NCBI GenBank assembly: GCA_018813065.1 | Contig: JAHJCH010000150.1 | Span: forward strand, 1-46,425 | Length of the DNA stretch: 46,425 bases | Reading direction: 5' to 3' | Source of the DNA: Myxococcota bacterium | GTDB lineage: Bacteria; Myxococcota_A; Bradymonadia; UBA7976; UBA1532 | Part shown: one piece after another, positions 1 to 7,910 of the stretch | Position numbering within the stretch: the stretch's first letter is position 1 | How the letters are laid out: every line of letters begins with the position of its first letter | Made by a program: the position numbers and the translations under genes | Notes under the pieces: model-generated | Databases searched by the model: none | The model's input: only the letters and a program-made list of their open reading frames with translations | Told to the model about the DNA's origin: nothing

Positions 1-1395
1 GCGCTGGCCTTGGCCTCGCCGCCGGTGACGGACGCGGCGGAGGCGTGGCGGCTGGCGGCGCAGATGGGCGACGCCTGCTGGCGCCTGGGGCGGCGGGGCG
101 AGGCGCTGCACCACTTTGAGGCCGCCGCGCGGGGGCTCAACCAGCTGGCGACGGGGCTGCCGCCGACCCTCAAGCGCGCCTTTATGAGCGTCGTCGAGCA
201 CGCCGAGGTCTTCCAAGCGCGCGCCCGGCTGGAGGCGGGCTTGCCGCTGCGCCCCGAGGCCCGCGCGCCAGAGGCCCGCGCGCCCGCCAAGCGCTTCAAC
301 CCGGCCTGGGCGCATCGCTACCCGGCGCTGATCGGCCAAGCCCCGGCGTTGATCCCTGTCTTCCACGCCCTTGATCGCGTCGCGGGCTCCGAGAGCATGG
401 TCTTGATCCGTGGCGAGAGCGGCACGGGCAAGGAGCTGGTCGCCTCGGCGCTGCATCAAAACTCGCCCAGGGCGCACAAACCCTTCGTGCGGGTCAACTG
501 CGCGGCTTTCGTAGAGGAATTGCTGCTCAGCGAGCTGTTTGGGCACGAACAAGGGGCGTTTACGGGCGCGCACACCCTCAAGCGGGGGCGCTTTGAGCTG
601 GCCGACGGCGGCACGCTCTTCCTCGACGAGATCGGCGACATCTCGGCCAAGACCCAAGTGGCCCTGCTGCGGGTGCTTCAGGAGGGCGTCTTTGAGCGGG
701 TCGGCGGCGAGGTCAGCCTGCGCGTCAACGCGCGTGTGCTCTGCGCCACCCACCGCGATCTAGAGCAGATGGTGCGCGAGGGCGCCTTCCGCCAGGACCT
801 CTACTACCGCCTGCGCGGGGTGATCATCGAGGTGCCGCCGTTGAGGGCGCGCCTGGCCGATCTGCCCAGCCTGGTGCAGCACTTCCTCGCCCAGCGGGTC
901 GAGGCGGAGGCCAAGCCGCTGCGGCTGAGCGCCAGCGCGCTGGCGAGCTTGAGCCTGCACCCTTGGCCGGGCAACATCCGTGAGCTGGAGAACGTGATCC
1001 GCAACGTCGCGCTTTTTGCCGATGGCCCTGTGGTGGAGTACGCCGATCTGGCGCTGACGGGGGAGCGCTTCCCCCCCCCGGATGAGGTCAGCCTGATGCG
1101 CGCCGCCGAGCAGCTGACGGAGAGCCCCGCGCCGCCGCCGCCGGTGGTGGGCGAGGTGGCGCCCCAATCACCGCTCGACGAGGCCGCCTGGCTGGGGGCG
1201 CGTTTAAACGCGGCGGGGGGGCTACCTCAGTTTAAAAAGATGATTGAGATTGAGGTGATAGCCATGGCGCTGCGCGCCGAAGGCGGCAGCATCACCCGCG
1301 CGGCGGCGCGGCTGGGGATGAAAAGGCCGAGGCTTTCGCAGATAATCCTCAAGGACCCCACCCTCACACGCATCAAACAGGAGGCCCAATCGTGA
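1..1395 (+). CDS. Sigma-54-dependent transcriptional activator (5' end outside window)
   Basis: Bacterial enhancer-binding protein that would use ATP hydrolysis to open sigma-54 promoters. The frame is open to base 1, so the N-terminus is probably missing; a TTG at 10 is an in-frame start but has no clear ribosome site. The first ~75 residues are Ala-rich helices of TPR type rather than a receiver, GAF or FHA domain. The AAA+ domain follows, with Walker A GESGTGKE, the sigma-54 contact loop GAFTGA, Walker B around GTLFLDEIGD and an arginine-rich sensor region with PGNIRELENV. The C-terminus is a Fis-type helix-turn-helix (GSITRAAARLGMKRPRLSQI). The stop overlaps the next start (GTGA), so the downstream lipoprotein is probably co-translated. 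The target genes are unknown. Confidence 0.93.
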   Translation, partial: ALALASPPVTDAAEAWRLAAQMGDACWRLGRRGEALHHFEAAARGLNQLATGLPPTLKRAFMSVVEHAEVFQARARLEAGLPLRPEARAPEARAPAKRFNPAWAHRYPALIGQAPALIPVFHALDRVAGSESMVLIRGESGTGKELVASALHQNSPRAHKPFVRVNCAAFVEELLLSELFGHEQGAFTGAHTLKRGRFELADGGTLFLDEIGDISAKTQVALLRVLQEGVFERVGGEVSLRVNARVLCATHRDLEQMVREGAFRQDLYYRLRGVIIEVPPLRARLADLPSLVQHFLAQRVEAEAKPLRLSASALASLSLHPWPGNIRELENVIRNVALFADGPVVEYADLALTGERFPPPDEVSLMRAAEQLTESPAPPPPVVGEVAPQSPLDEAAWLGARLNAAGGLPQFKKMIEIEVIAMALRAEGGSITRAAARLGMKRPRLSQIILKDPTLTRIKQEAQS

Positions 1396-2288
1396 GAGTC
1401 GCCCTCGCGTTGCCGTTCGCGCTCCTCCTCTGGGCTTGCGCGGAGCCCGCGCCGATCATCGAAGCCGCCCCGCTCGCCGAGCCCGCCCCAGAGACCGTGG
1501 CCGTCGATGAGCTGAGCCTGCGCCCTCGCCTGGAGCCGATCGGGCTAAGCCGCGTCGATGAGCGGCTGACCCTCACCGCCCTTGACTTCAACGCCGAGAT
1601 CTTCCTGCTCCCCGAGGCCCTCGACGACGGCCCCCGCAGCGACGCGGTGGGCCTCAGCTTTCACTACGAGGAGGGTCAAGCCGTCACCTCCAGCGCCCGC
1701 GCGCTGCGCGTCTCCGAGGCGGGGCGCTTTCAGGTCTTGGTGCGCGTCCGCCCAGGCCCTGATGGCTACTCGGTCCGGCTGACGGGCCACCTTGATCACG
1801 AGGAGGGGGCGCTGACGGCCTTGGAGGAGCGCGGCGAGGCAGGCCCCATCGCCGCCCGCGACAAGTGGGAGGCAGGCCCCATCGCCGCCCGCGATGAAGA
1901 CGAGGCAGGCCCCATCGCCGCCCGCGATGAGGACGAGGCTGGCCCCATCGCCGCTCGCGATGAAGACGAGGCTGGCCCCATCGCCGCCCGCGACAAGGGC
2001 GAGGCTGGCCCCATCGCCGCCCGCGATGAGGACCCCAGCGCGCTGGGGCTGCTGCGCCCCGATCGCCTCAGCCTCCTGCCCCTCTCGGTGGACTCCGAGG
2101 AGGCCTTTGAGTTCTACGCGGGCGTCGTGGACGTCGGCGAAGACGCCCAAGAGCTGTTGGTGACCTGGGATGTGCGCTTCTGGATTCGCACCCTGCTGGC
2201 CGACGTCGTTGATCTGGACACCCGCGCGCCGCTCACCCAAGCGGGCTTTCAGGACATGCCCAGCGAGTTCCGCCTCATCGCCCGCTGA
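1392..2288 (+). CDS. Repeat-containing lipoprotein, function unknown
   Basis: 298-residue predicted lipoprotein. It has a hydrophobic leader, lipobox LLWAC and lipidated Cys16. Residues ~149-214 are six near-perfect 11-residue repeats of the form EAGPIAARDxx, encoded by 33-bp tandem repeats. On both sides are non-repetitive segments that look like beta-rich extracytoplasmic domains (for example FHYEEGQAV near residue 90 and VTWDVRFWI near residue 260). The GTG start overlaps the sigma-54 activator stop by four bases, suggesting translational coupling. The 3' end overlaps the convergent deacetylase gene by 14 bp. I do not recognise the family. Confidence 0.8.
   Translation: MRVALALPFALLLWACAEPAPIIEAAPLAEPAPETVAVDELSLRPRLEPIGLSRVDERLTLTALDFNAEIFLLPEALDDGPRSDAVGLSFHYEEGQAVTSSARALRVSEAGRFQVLVRVRPGPDGYSVRLTGHLDHEEGALTALEERGEAGPIAARDKWEAGPIAARDEDEAGPIAARDEDEAGPIAARDEDEAGPIAARDKGEAGPIAARDEDPSALGLLRPDRLSLLPLSVDSEEAFEFYAGVVDVGEDAQELLVTWDVRFWIRTLLADVVDLDTRAPLTQAGFQDMPSEFRLIAR
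1836..2033 (+). repeat. Six tandem 33-bp in-frame repeats
   Basis: Six consecutive 33-nt units start at 1836, 1869, 1902, 1935, 1968 and 2001. Each encodes EAGPIAARD plus two variable residues (KW, ED, ED, ED, KG, ED). Differences are mainly synonymous GCA/GCT and GAC/GAT changes. Unit length is a multiple of three, so copy-number change by slippage would keep the frame. The repeats lie inside the lipoprotein gene. Confidence 0.95.
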
Positions 2289-3063
2289 TCTCCCCCTCCC
2301 CCTCCAAGAGCACCCCCAACGTCACCGGCTCCAAACCCACGCGCGCCAGCTCTCGCAGCAAAAGCGACGTGGCTTGCGCCGTCTCCGCGCGTGACGCGCC
2401 GCGATCCCCGCCATCGTGCAACAGCACGATGTCCCCAGGCTTGATCCGCGCCAGCACGCGCGTGGCGATCAGCGCCGCCGAGGCTGAGCCGGTGTCATGG
2501 GCGTGGAGGCTCCACAGCGTCACCTTGAGGCCCAGCGCTTGGGCCACCCGCGCCAAAGGCGGGCTCTTGAGCCCCATCGGCGGGCGATAGCGCCGCCCAT
2601 CCCCGCCCAGCGCCTCGACGATCCGCGCCCCGCGTTGGATCTCGGCGGTCATACGTCGAGGGCCATAGAGGTTGAGGGTGCGGGGGTGAGCGGCGCTGTG
2701 ATTGGCCAGCTCATGGCCCTCGGCGACGATGCGCCGCGCCAGGGCGGGGTGCGCCTCGACGTGGGCGCCGATGCAGAAGAAGGTCGCCTTCGCCCCGCTG
2801 ACGGCCAGGGCGTCGAGGATCAAGGGGGTCACGCGAGGATCGGGGCCATCATCAAAGGTCAGGGCCACGCGCGGGCGATGGCGCGGGCCGTGGGTGATGA
2901 TCGGCAAGAGCCAGGGGCTTTGAGGCCGGGCGACGCCATCGGCCACGATCAGGCACAGGAGCAGGAGCCCCGCGCTCAAGGCGCCGGGCGAGGGGCCAAA
3001 GAGCCAGACCAAGGCGAGGAGCAGCGCGCCAAACCCCAGCCCGAGGCCATCGGCGCGGGTCAT
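2275..3063 (-). CDS. Polysaccharide deacetylase (NodB-type), membrane anchored
   Basis: 262-residue carbohydrate esterase family 4 protein. Two hydrophobic segments (~8-24 and ~29-45) anchor it. The NodB domain follows, with metal/catalytic motif TFDDGPDP (D71, D72) and metal-binding HSAAH (H122, H126), then RPP and LLHDGG motifs. Such enzymes remove N- or O-acyl groups from peptidoglycan, chitin-like or exopolysaccharide chains outside the cytoplasm. The start overlaps the stop of the upstream chain-length-factor-like gene (ATGA), so it is the last gene of the ACP/ketosynthase operon. That context suggests an envelope or acylated-product role, which is inference. Confidence 0.9.
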   Translation of the reverse strand: MTRADGLGLGFGALLLALVWLFGPSPGALSAGLLLLCLIVADGVARPQSPWLLPIITHGPRHRPRVALTFDDGPDPRVTPLILDALAVSGAKATFFCIGAHVEAHPALARRIVAEGHELANHSAAHPRTLNLYGPRRMTAEIQRGARIVEALGGDGRRYRPPMGLKSPPLARVAQALGLKVTLWSLHAHDTGSASAALIATRVLARIKPGDIVLLHDGGDRGASRAETAQATSLLLRELARVGLEPVTLGVLLEGEGEISGR

Positions 3064-3704
3064 CCCAGGCGGGCGAAGGGCAGATCCGGCCAGCCCTCAC
3101 CCTCGGGGCGCGACTCCAAGGCGCGGGCGAGGCCCCAAAGCGGCTCAAGGCCGCCCAGCGCCTCACCGGCGCCGAGATCCACCCCCAGCAGCTCTGGCCC
3201 GCGCGTGGGCGTGGCGCTGAGGCGCAGGGCCACGGCGCGATGATCGGGGGTCAAGCAGGCGATCTCGGGGTGGGCCACGGCGACGACGCAGAGGCACTGG
3301 CGGCAGCGCCCGGCGCGCAGGGCCAGCCAGGCCTGATACAGCGCCGCCGCGCCGGTCTGTGGCCCCTGCGTGACCGTCATATTCCAGCCGCGCAGCCCAT
3401 AGAGGATGGCCAACTCCCCGGCCATGGCCCCATGCACGGAGCGCTGAAAGCTCTGAGGGCTGGCGAAGCGCGGCCCGCGGGCCTGATAGCCCTCCAAGAA
3501 GCTCATCGTCTGGCTGAGATCGGCCAGATCCAGGCCCGCGACCAAGCCCACCGTCTCATCCAGGGTCACGCCCTCGGTGATCGGCGCCATCAGCGGCAGG
3601 GCCAAGGCCGTCGGCGCGGTGAGGCGGCGCAGGGCGCTGGCCTCGAAGCGCGCGGGGGGGGCGGCGTACGTCTCGCTTGTGGCGAAGGCGGCGATCCAGA
3701 CCAT
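3060..3704 (-). CDS. Beta-ketoacyl synthase chain-length-factor-like protein
   Basis: 214-residue protein resembling the N-terminal half of a ketosynthase (Ketoacyl-synt_2 type). The segment aligned with the active-site Cys of its neighbour reads VTQGPQTGAAAL. It matches STACSSGANAL except that Pro115/Gln116 stand in place of the nucleophile. The C-terminal His-containing half is absent. It is therefore predicted to be non-catalytic, as in KS-alpha/KS-beta pairs. Its ATG shares one base with the stop of the active ketosynthase gene (TGATG), supporting co-production of a heterodimer. Aryl-polyene clusters use such short partners, but no other aryl-polyene genes are visible here. Confidence 0.8.
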   Translation of the reverse strand: MVWIAAFATSETYAAPPARFEASALRRLTAPTALALPLMAPITEGVTLDETVGLVAGLDLADLSQTMSFLEGYQARGPRFASPQSFQRSVHGAMAGELAILYGLRGWNMTVTQGPQTGAAALYQAWLALRAGRCRQCLCVVAVAHPEIACLTPDHRAVALRLSATPTRGPELLGVDLGAGEALGGLEPLWGLARALESRPEGEGWPDLPFARLG

Positions 3705-4852
3705 CAGACACTCCCGAAGATCAGCGCGGCGTTATTGCCGCCGAAGGCGAAGCTGGTGGAGAGGGCATAGGGCGTCGCCGCGCGCTGTGGCTGGCCCAAG
3801 ATCAAGCCCGAGGGGGCGCCGGGGGCGGGGCGGCGGGTGTTGAGCGTGGCGGGGCGCAGGCCCTCGGAGACGGCCAAGGCGCAGAGGACGGCCTCCAAGG
3901 CCCCCGCCGCTCCTAATGTGTGCCCCAGGGCCGACTTTGAGCCGCTGACGGCCACCCCATCGCCAAAAACAGCCCGCAGCGCCGAGGCCTCTACGGCGTC
4001 ATTGGCGGGCGTCGCCGTGGCGTGGGCGTTGATATAGGCGATCCGCGACGGCGCCAGCTCGGCGCGCGCCAAAGCCCCGCGCAGGGCGGCGATCACGGCG
4101 GCGCCGTCGGGGGCGGGGGCGGTGATGTGATGCGCGTCGCAGGTACACGCGCCGCCCAAGAGCCACGCCTTGGGCGCCCAAGGTGACGTGGGCCGGGCCA
4201 GCGCCAAGATCGCGCCTGCTTCACCCAAGCTCAACCCATCGCGATCCGCGTCGAAGGGGCGGCATGGCGTCGAGGACATCAGCCGCAGGTTGGCGAAGCC
4301 CTGATAGGTCGTCCGCGCCAAGCCCTCGGCCCCGCCCGCGAAGACCACATCCGCCTCGCCTTGATGAAGGAGATCCTGGGCCACCAAGAGGGCGTTTGCC
4401 CCCGATGAGCACGCCGTGGAGAGGGTCAAGCGAGGGCCTCGGGCGTCGAGGGCCTCGGCCACGGCCTGGGTGACGGTATATGGGGGGTGCCAGCGCAGGG
4501 GGGTGGGATCAGGATCGAGGCCTGCGGCGCGTTTGAGGAGCCACGCCTCGCCCAGCTCGATCCCCCCGGTGGTCGTGCCCAGCACCACCGCGCGGCGATG
4601 AGGTGGACAAGCGCGCAGATCGAGGCTGGCGGCCGCCTCCAAGGCCGCCGCCACGGCGAGGCGGTGTGTGCGCGCGCCCTCACCCGCCGCCACGGGCGCG
4701 ACCGCCACAGGCGCGCACGCCTCCAGCTCGAAGAGATCCAGGGGGCGCAGGGCGCAGCGGGCGGCCAAGACACCGGCGCGCAGCGCGTCGAGGCCCGCGC
4801 CCAGCCCACAGATCACGCCCAAGCCGACGACGGCGACGCCCCCCTCGCTCAA
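3704..4852 (-). CDS. Beta-ketoacyl-ACP synthase (FabF/KS-alpha type)
   Basis: 382-residue condensing enzyme with the full catalytic set: nucleophile Cys148 in STACSSG, His277 in NAHATATPANDA, and Lys306/His311 in GSKSALGHTLG. It would condense an acyl chain with malonyl-ACP. The TTG start at 4852 overlaps the ACP stop by four bases (TTGA), arguing for translational coupling and for this start. Together with the upstream ACP and downstream non-catalytic KS homologue it forms a minimal type II fatty-acid/polyketide synthase. No ketoreductase, dehydratase or acyltransferase is encoded nearby, so those would have to come from elsewhere. The product is unknown. Confidence 0.92.
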   Translation of the reverse strand: MSEGGVAVVGLGVICGLGAGLDALRAGVLAARCALRPLDLFELEACAPVAVAPVAAGEGARTHRLAVAAALEAAASLDLRACPPHRRAVVLGTTTGGIELGEAWLLKRAAGLDPDPTPLRWHPPYTVTQAVAEALDARGPRLTLSTACSSGANALLVAQDLLHQGEADVVFAGGAEGLARTTYQGFANLRLMSSTPCRPFDADRDGLSLGEAGAILALARPTSPWAPKAWLLGGACTCDAHHITAPAPDGAAVIAALRGALARAELAPSRIAYINAHATATPANDAVEASALRAVFGDGVAVSGSKSALGHTLGAAGALEAVLCALAVSEGLRPATLNTRRPAPGAPSGLILGQPQRAATPYALSTSFAFGGNNAALIFGSV

Positions 4853-5106
4853 GGGGCCTGCCGGTGAGTGGAGACGTAATCCGCCAGGGTGGCGACGCTG
4901 GCGAAGGCGGCGCGGCTGGTGGCCTCATCCAGCTGAGCGAGCTTGTAGCGATACTCCAAGGCCACCACCAGCTCCAGCGCGTCGAGGGAGTCGAGCCCCA
5001 GCCCCTCGCCGAAGAGGGGCGCCTCATCCTCGATGGCCTCGGGCGCCACCTTGAGGGAGAGCGTCTCGATGATCAGCGCCTTTAGCTCTGCGCGCAGCGT
5101 GTCCAT
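4849..5106 (-). CDS. Acyl carrier protein
   Basis: 85-residue acidic ACP with phosphopantetheine attachment Ser40 in GLGLDSLDALELV. It carries acyl intermediates for the adjacent ketosynthases. The start at 5106 is chosen because AAGGAG lies about seven bases upstream; a longer in-frame ATG at 5139 lacks a good ribosome site. It is the first gene of the ACP, KS, KS-like, deacetylase series. It is probably a dedicated ACP rather than the housekeeping one, given the location; that is inference. Confidence 0.92.
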   Translation of the reverse strand: MDTLRAELKALIIETLSLKVAPEAIEDEAPLFGEGLGLDSLDALELVVALEYRYKLAQLDEATSRAAFASVATLADYVSTHRQAP

Positions 5107-5184
5107 ACCAAAGCTCCTTGTCTCGCTTGGGGCGAGCATTTAAACAGGAGGCCGCGCAGAAAATCACGCCTTTTGGGAGGCGCC

Positions 5185-5673
5185 ATGAGCCCTCACCCTC
5201 GCGTCTGGATTGGCCTTGGCGGCAACGTCGGCGACGTCGCCGGGCACCTCGCCGCCGCGCGCGTGGGCCTCGCCGCCTTAGCGGAGGGCGCCTTGACGTG
5301 CAGCGCGCTCTATGAGACAGCCCCTTGGGGGCCGATCCCCCAGCCGCCTTTCATCAACCAGGTGGTGGGCCTCGACACCCAGCTTGATCCGCCACGCCTG
5401 CTCGAAGCGCTCCTGGCCATCGAGGCGGGGCGTGGCCGCACAAGGGAGATCCGATGGGGCCAACGCACCCTCGACATGGACATCTTGGCTTGGCGTGGCC
5501 TGCGATGGCGCGCGCCGAGCCTGATCATCCCTCACCCGCGCCTGGAGGCGAGGCGCTTTGTCCTGGCGCCTTGGGCGGAGGTGGCGGCGGACTTCACCTT
5601 TGGGGGGCGCAGCGTCGCGGCGCGGCTGGCGGCCTGCCCCGACGCCTCATGGGCGCGGCGCTGCTCGGGATAG
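5185..5673 (+). CDS. folK: 2-amino-4-hydroxy-6-hydroxymethyldihydropteridine pyrophosphokinase
   Basis: 162-residue HPPK, which transfers pyrophosphate from ATP to hydroxymethyl-dihydropterin in folate synthesis in the cytoplasm. Family motifs are all present: GLGGNVGD near the N-terminus, YETAPWG and FINQV, the ATP/Mg loop RWGQRTLDMDIL, and PHPRLEARRFVLAPW. The start at 5185 has GGGAGG four bases upstream; an in-frame TTG at 5173 is less likely. It is divergent from the ACP operon across about 80 bp. The 3' end overlaps the next gene by 25 bp in another frame. Confidence 0.95.
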   Translation: MSPHPRVWIGLGGNVGDVAGHLAAARVGLAALAEGALTCSALYETAPWGPIPQPPFINQVVGLDTQLDPPRLLEALLAIEAGRGRTREIRWGQRTLDMDILAWRGLRWRAPSLIIPHPRLEARRFVLAPWAEVAADFTFGGRSVAARLAACPDASWARRCSG

Positions 5674-6299
5674 CGTGGGCCTCATTGACGGCGCCCGCCG
5701 TCGCCGCGCCTGCGCGGCTTGAGGATCGGGCCACGCCCACGCCCATCGCCGCCGCCGCGCCGATCCCTTGGGCGGCGGCGGCATTGCCTGGGCTGAGGGA
5801 GATGGCGGACCCGGAGTTTATCCGCGCTCAGCCAGCGCGGGTGGCGGCCTTCTTGGAGGCGGCGCCCGCGCGGCTTGATCCGACGCAGATGACCCCCGAG
5901 GCGGCGTTGCAGGCGGCGGAGATCTTGATGGTGGGGGGGCGGGCCTTTACGGCGGAGCGGCTCCTCAGCGGGGCCTACGCGCGCTGGGCGGATCGCCCGG
6001 AGGTGTGCCTGGCCTACGCGCGGGCGCTGTTATACCTCGGCCAGCCAGCGGCCCTACCTTCGGTGTTGGCGGCCTTGCTTCAGGGGCCGGCGCGGGCGGA
6101 GCAATTGGAGGCGCATTACCTCTTAGCGCGGGCTTTGGGGGAGCGTGGACGCAGCGCCGAGACGGACGCGCGGATCATTGAGCATCTTGAGCTGATCCTC
6201 AGCCGAGATCCGCGCTTCCGCGCCAGCGACGGCGCCACGGCGGCGGGCCTACGGGCGCTGATCTCTTCCCTGCGGGCGCCCAAGGCCACGCCGGGCTGA
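5649..6299 (+). CDS. Secreted helical-repeat (TPR-like) protein
   Basis: 216 residues beginning with a probable signal peptide (MGAALLGIAWASLTAPAVAA) followed by Ala-rich amphipathic helices. The helix pattern resembles degenerate TPRs: QAAEILMVGGRAFTAERLL, VCLAYARALLYLGQP and EAHYLLARALGERGRSAETDARIIEHL. The start is inferred from the signal peptide and lies 25 bp inside folK. A longer open frame upstream only antiparallels folK codons and looks like a shadow. No enzyme motif is visible. A role as a periplasmic scaffold is inference. Confidence 0.65.
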   Translation: MGAALLGIAWASLTAPAVAAPARLEDRATPTPIAAAAPIPWAAAALPGLREMADPEFIRAQPARVAAFLEAAPARLDPTQMTPEAALQAAEILMVGGRAFTAERLLSGAYARWADRPEVCLAYARALLYLGQPAALPSVLAALLQGPARAEQLEAHYLLARALGERGRSAETDARIIEHLELILSRDPRFRASDGATAAGLRALISSLRAPKATPG

Positions 6300-6349
6300 C
6301 AGGGCGGACGCCTTGGAGTGGGCGGCGTACGCAGGGTGGGACACAAGCC

Positions 6350-6649
6350 TCAAGGGGTGACGGCGCGCTCGGGGGCCTTGGCGGGCATCGCGCGGCTCTC
6401 ATCTGTGATGCCAGTCAAGGTCACCCCAGGCGCTTGGCTTGAGCTCATCGCCTCACAGTTTTTACGCGCCTCTTGGCGATTCCCGGCCGTTGTATGCGTA
6501 AAAGAACCATCACTCCACGTACACTTATAGCGGTGCTTCTCCACTCGCTGAACCCGTGGACGCTCCGCATTAGCATAAGACGGCATGAAGACCATCCCCG
6601 CAGAAATCGTGAGGATGCTCAACACAAAAGAGAGCTTCTTAAGGTTCAT
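6350..6649 (-). CDS. Small secreted protein, unknown
   Basis: 99-residue protein with a clear signal peptide (MNLKKLSFVLSILTISAGMV, then cleavage near SYANA). The mature domain is short and basic, with two cysteines (YKCTWSDGSFTH and RKNCEAM) that could form a disulfide. GGAG lies about nine bases before the ATG. The 5' half and upstream DNA are clearly more AT-rich than the neighbours, suggesting acquisition or relaxed codon use. I do not recognise a family. Confidence 0.7.
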   Translation of the reverse strand: MNLKKLSFVLSILTISAGMVFMPSYANAERPRVQRVEKHRYKCTWSDGSFTHTTAGNRQEARKNCEAMSSSQAPGVTLTGITDESRAMPAKAPERAVTP

Positions 6650-6877
6650 TTTCTTTTACTCCAAGAGGGAGAGCGGACGAGATCGCGTGTGCCCAATGTT
6701 GATTTTTTTGGTCGGGTTTGGTCGCGTTTTTTTTAAACCACGCTTTCGATTGCGTCCCTCGACACATCGGAAGGCTGAAGTTCAGGGTGAGCAGGCGGCG
6801 TGCGGGGGGATAAAACACGACAGCTGTCAGATTAACTGAAGATCCAACGCGCCGCCGTTGGGGCCTTGGGCGGGTGC
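6650..6877. other. AT-rich intergenic region with short dyads
   Basis: Noncoding 228 bp upstream of the small secreted protein and downstream of the FGE-fold gene. It holds T-rich runs around 6705-6735, a perfect 10-bp palindrome GACAGCTGTC at 6819-6828 and a short GC hairpin (CCAACG/CGTTGG) near 6844-6861. No convincing promoter hexamers were found. Confidence 0.4.
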
Positions 6878-7651
6878 TCAGCGGGCCACACGGAAGCCCA
6901 GGCCGTTGAAGCGATTCTTACCCTCGCGCTTAAAGCGAGATGTGGTGGTCAAGGCGCTGGCAGGGCTGCCCCAGCCGCCACCGCGATAGACGCGCTGGGT
7001 GCCCTCACCCTGACGCGGCTTGCCGTCCGCCGGTGGGGCCGCGCCCTCAAAGTGTACATCGGCGGTCCATTCATAGACGTTGCCCGCCATATCACACAGC
7101 CCCTGCGCCGTATGCCCCTTGGGCTTGGAGCAGACAGGCCAAGTACGCTCCGCCTCGCAGCCCTTGAGCCCCCCGCGTGGGTGCATCACCGCGTGCTCAC
7201 AGGTCGCCTTGGCCGAACCCCAGGGATACTTCGCGTCTTGGCCTCGGCTCCGCGCCGCGTACTCAAACTCCGCCTCGCTGGGCAGGCGCCCGCCCGCCCA
7301 GGCGGCGAAGGCCTGCGCCTGAGCCCAGCTCACACAGTTGATGGGGTGCGCGTCTCGGTCAGCGTAGCCCCAGTTGCAGAGCGGATCGCGGCTCATCGGC
7401 GTGGGCGGCGTGCAGGCCTTGGCCTCCACGCAGGCGCGGTACTGGGCGACGGTCACCTCGGTCTTGCTCAGGGCGAACGCGGCGAGCGTCACAGGGTGGA
7501 GAGGCTGCTTCTCCGTTTGCCCCTTGAGGCCGCCCATTTGAAAGGCGCCCCCCTCGATCTGAACCCACTCCATGCCCTCCACGGTGGTCACCTGAGCGGC
7601 TGCGCTTGGCGCGAGCGCGAGCGCAAGATATAGGGCGTAGGCGTATCTCAT
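6878..7651 (-). CDS. Secreted formylglycine-generating-enzyme-fold (SUMF1) protein
   Basis: 257 residues: signal peptide of about 19 residues, then the FGE-sulfatase fold. Landmarks are GGAFQMGG, EVTVAQYRAC, NCVSWAQAQAFAAWAG, GRLPSEAEFEYAAR, GNVYEWTADV, YRGGGWGS and a terminal GFRVAR. In true formylglycine-generating enzymes the C-terminal part carries catalytic cysteines. The matching stretch here (SALTTTSRFKREG) has none, so sulfatase activation is unlikely. Six other cysteines in the mature part suggest disulfides. GGAGG five to six bases before the ATG supports the start. Many Myxococcota encode such proteins beside signalling genes, but no partner is obvious here. Confidence 0.88.
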   Translation of the reverse strand: MRYAYALYLALALAPSAAAQVTTVEGMEWVQIEGGAFQMGGLKGQTEKQPLHPVTLAAFALSKTEVTVAQYRACVEAKACTPPTPMSRDPLCNWGYADRDAHPINCVSWAQAQAFAAWAGGRLPSEAEFEYAARSRGQDAKYPWGSAKATCEHAVMHPRGGLKGCEAERTWPVCSKPKGHTAQGLCDMAGNVYEWTADVHFEGAAPPADGKPRQGEGTQRVYRGGGWGSPASALTTTSRFKREGKNRFNGLGFRVAR

Positions 7652-7910
7652 CTTGTCCTCCTTGATGAGCGGCGCAGGGAGCTTAGCCGAGGTCCTACAC
7701 AGACGCTACGCCCCAACCCGAGGTCCCGAGCGATGAGCTTCGGCGCGGCAAAGGGGCGCAGGGATCGCGCCGCTCGCCAGATAACCCCGCATTTTTTTCT
7801 TATGTCCGCCCCCGCGCCGCCGATGAGCACCACGTCAAGCGCAGGACGCGCTCGATGACAGCTCGGCAAGGACGCCGCCCGGACCCCCGGGGCTTCCATG
7901 GAGGAAGACA

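Noticed and set aside
1836-2033. CRISPR-like regular repeats
   Set aside because: Units are adjacent without spacers, are in frame and code for a peptide repeat.
6819-6828. Palindrome GACAGCTGTC as an operator
   Set aside because: Single short palindrome with no promoter nearby; not enough support.
7800-7826. Sigma-28 promoter: GCCGATGA at 7819-7826 resembles the -10
   Set aside because: The -35 position (TTATGTCC) matches only half of the consensus, so I do not claim a flagellar promoter.
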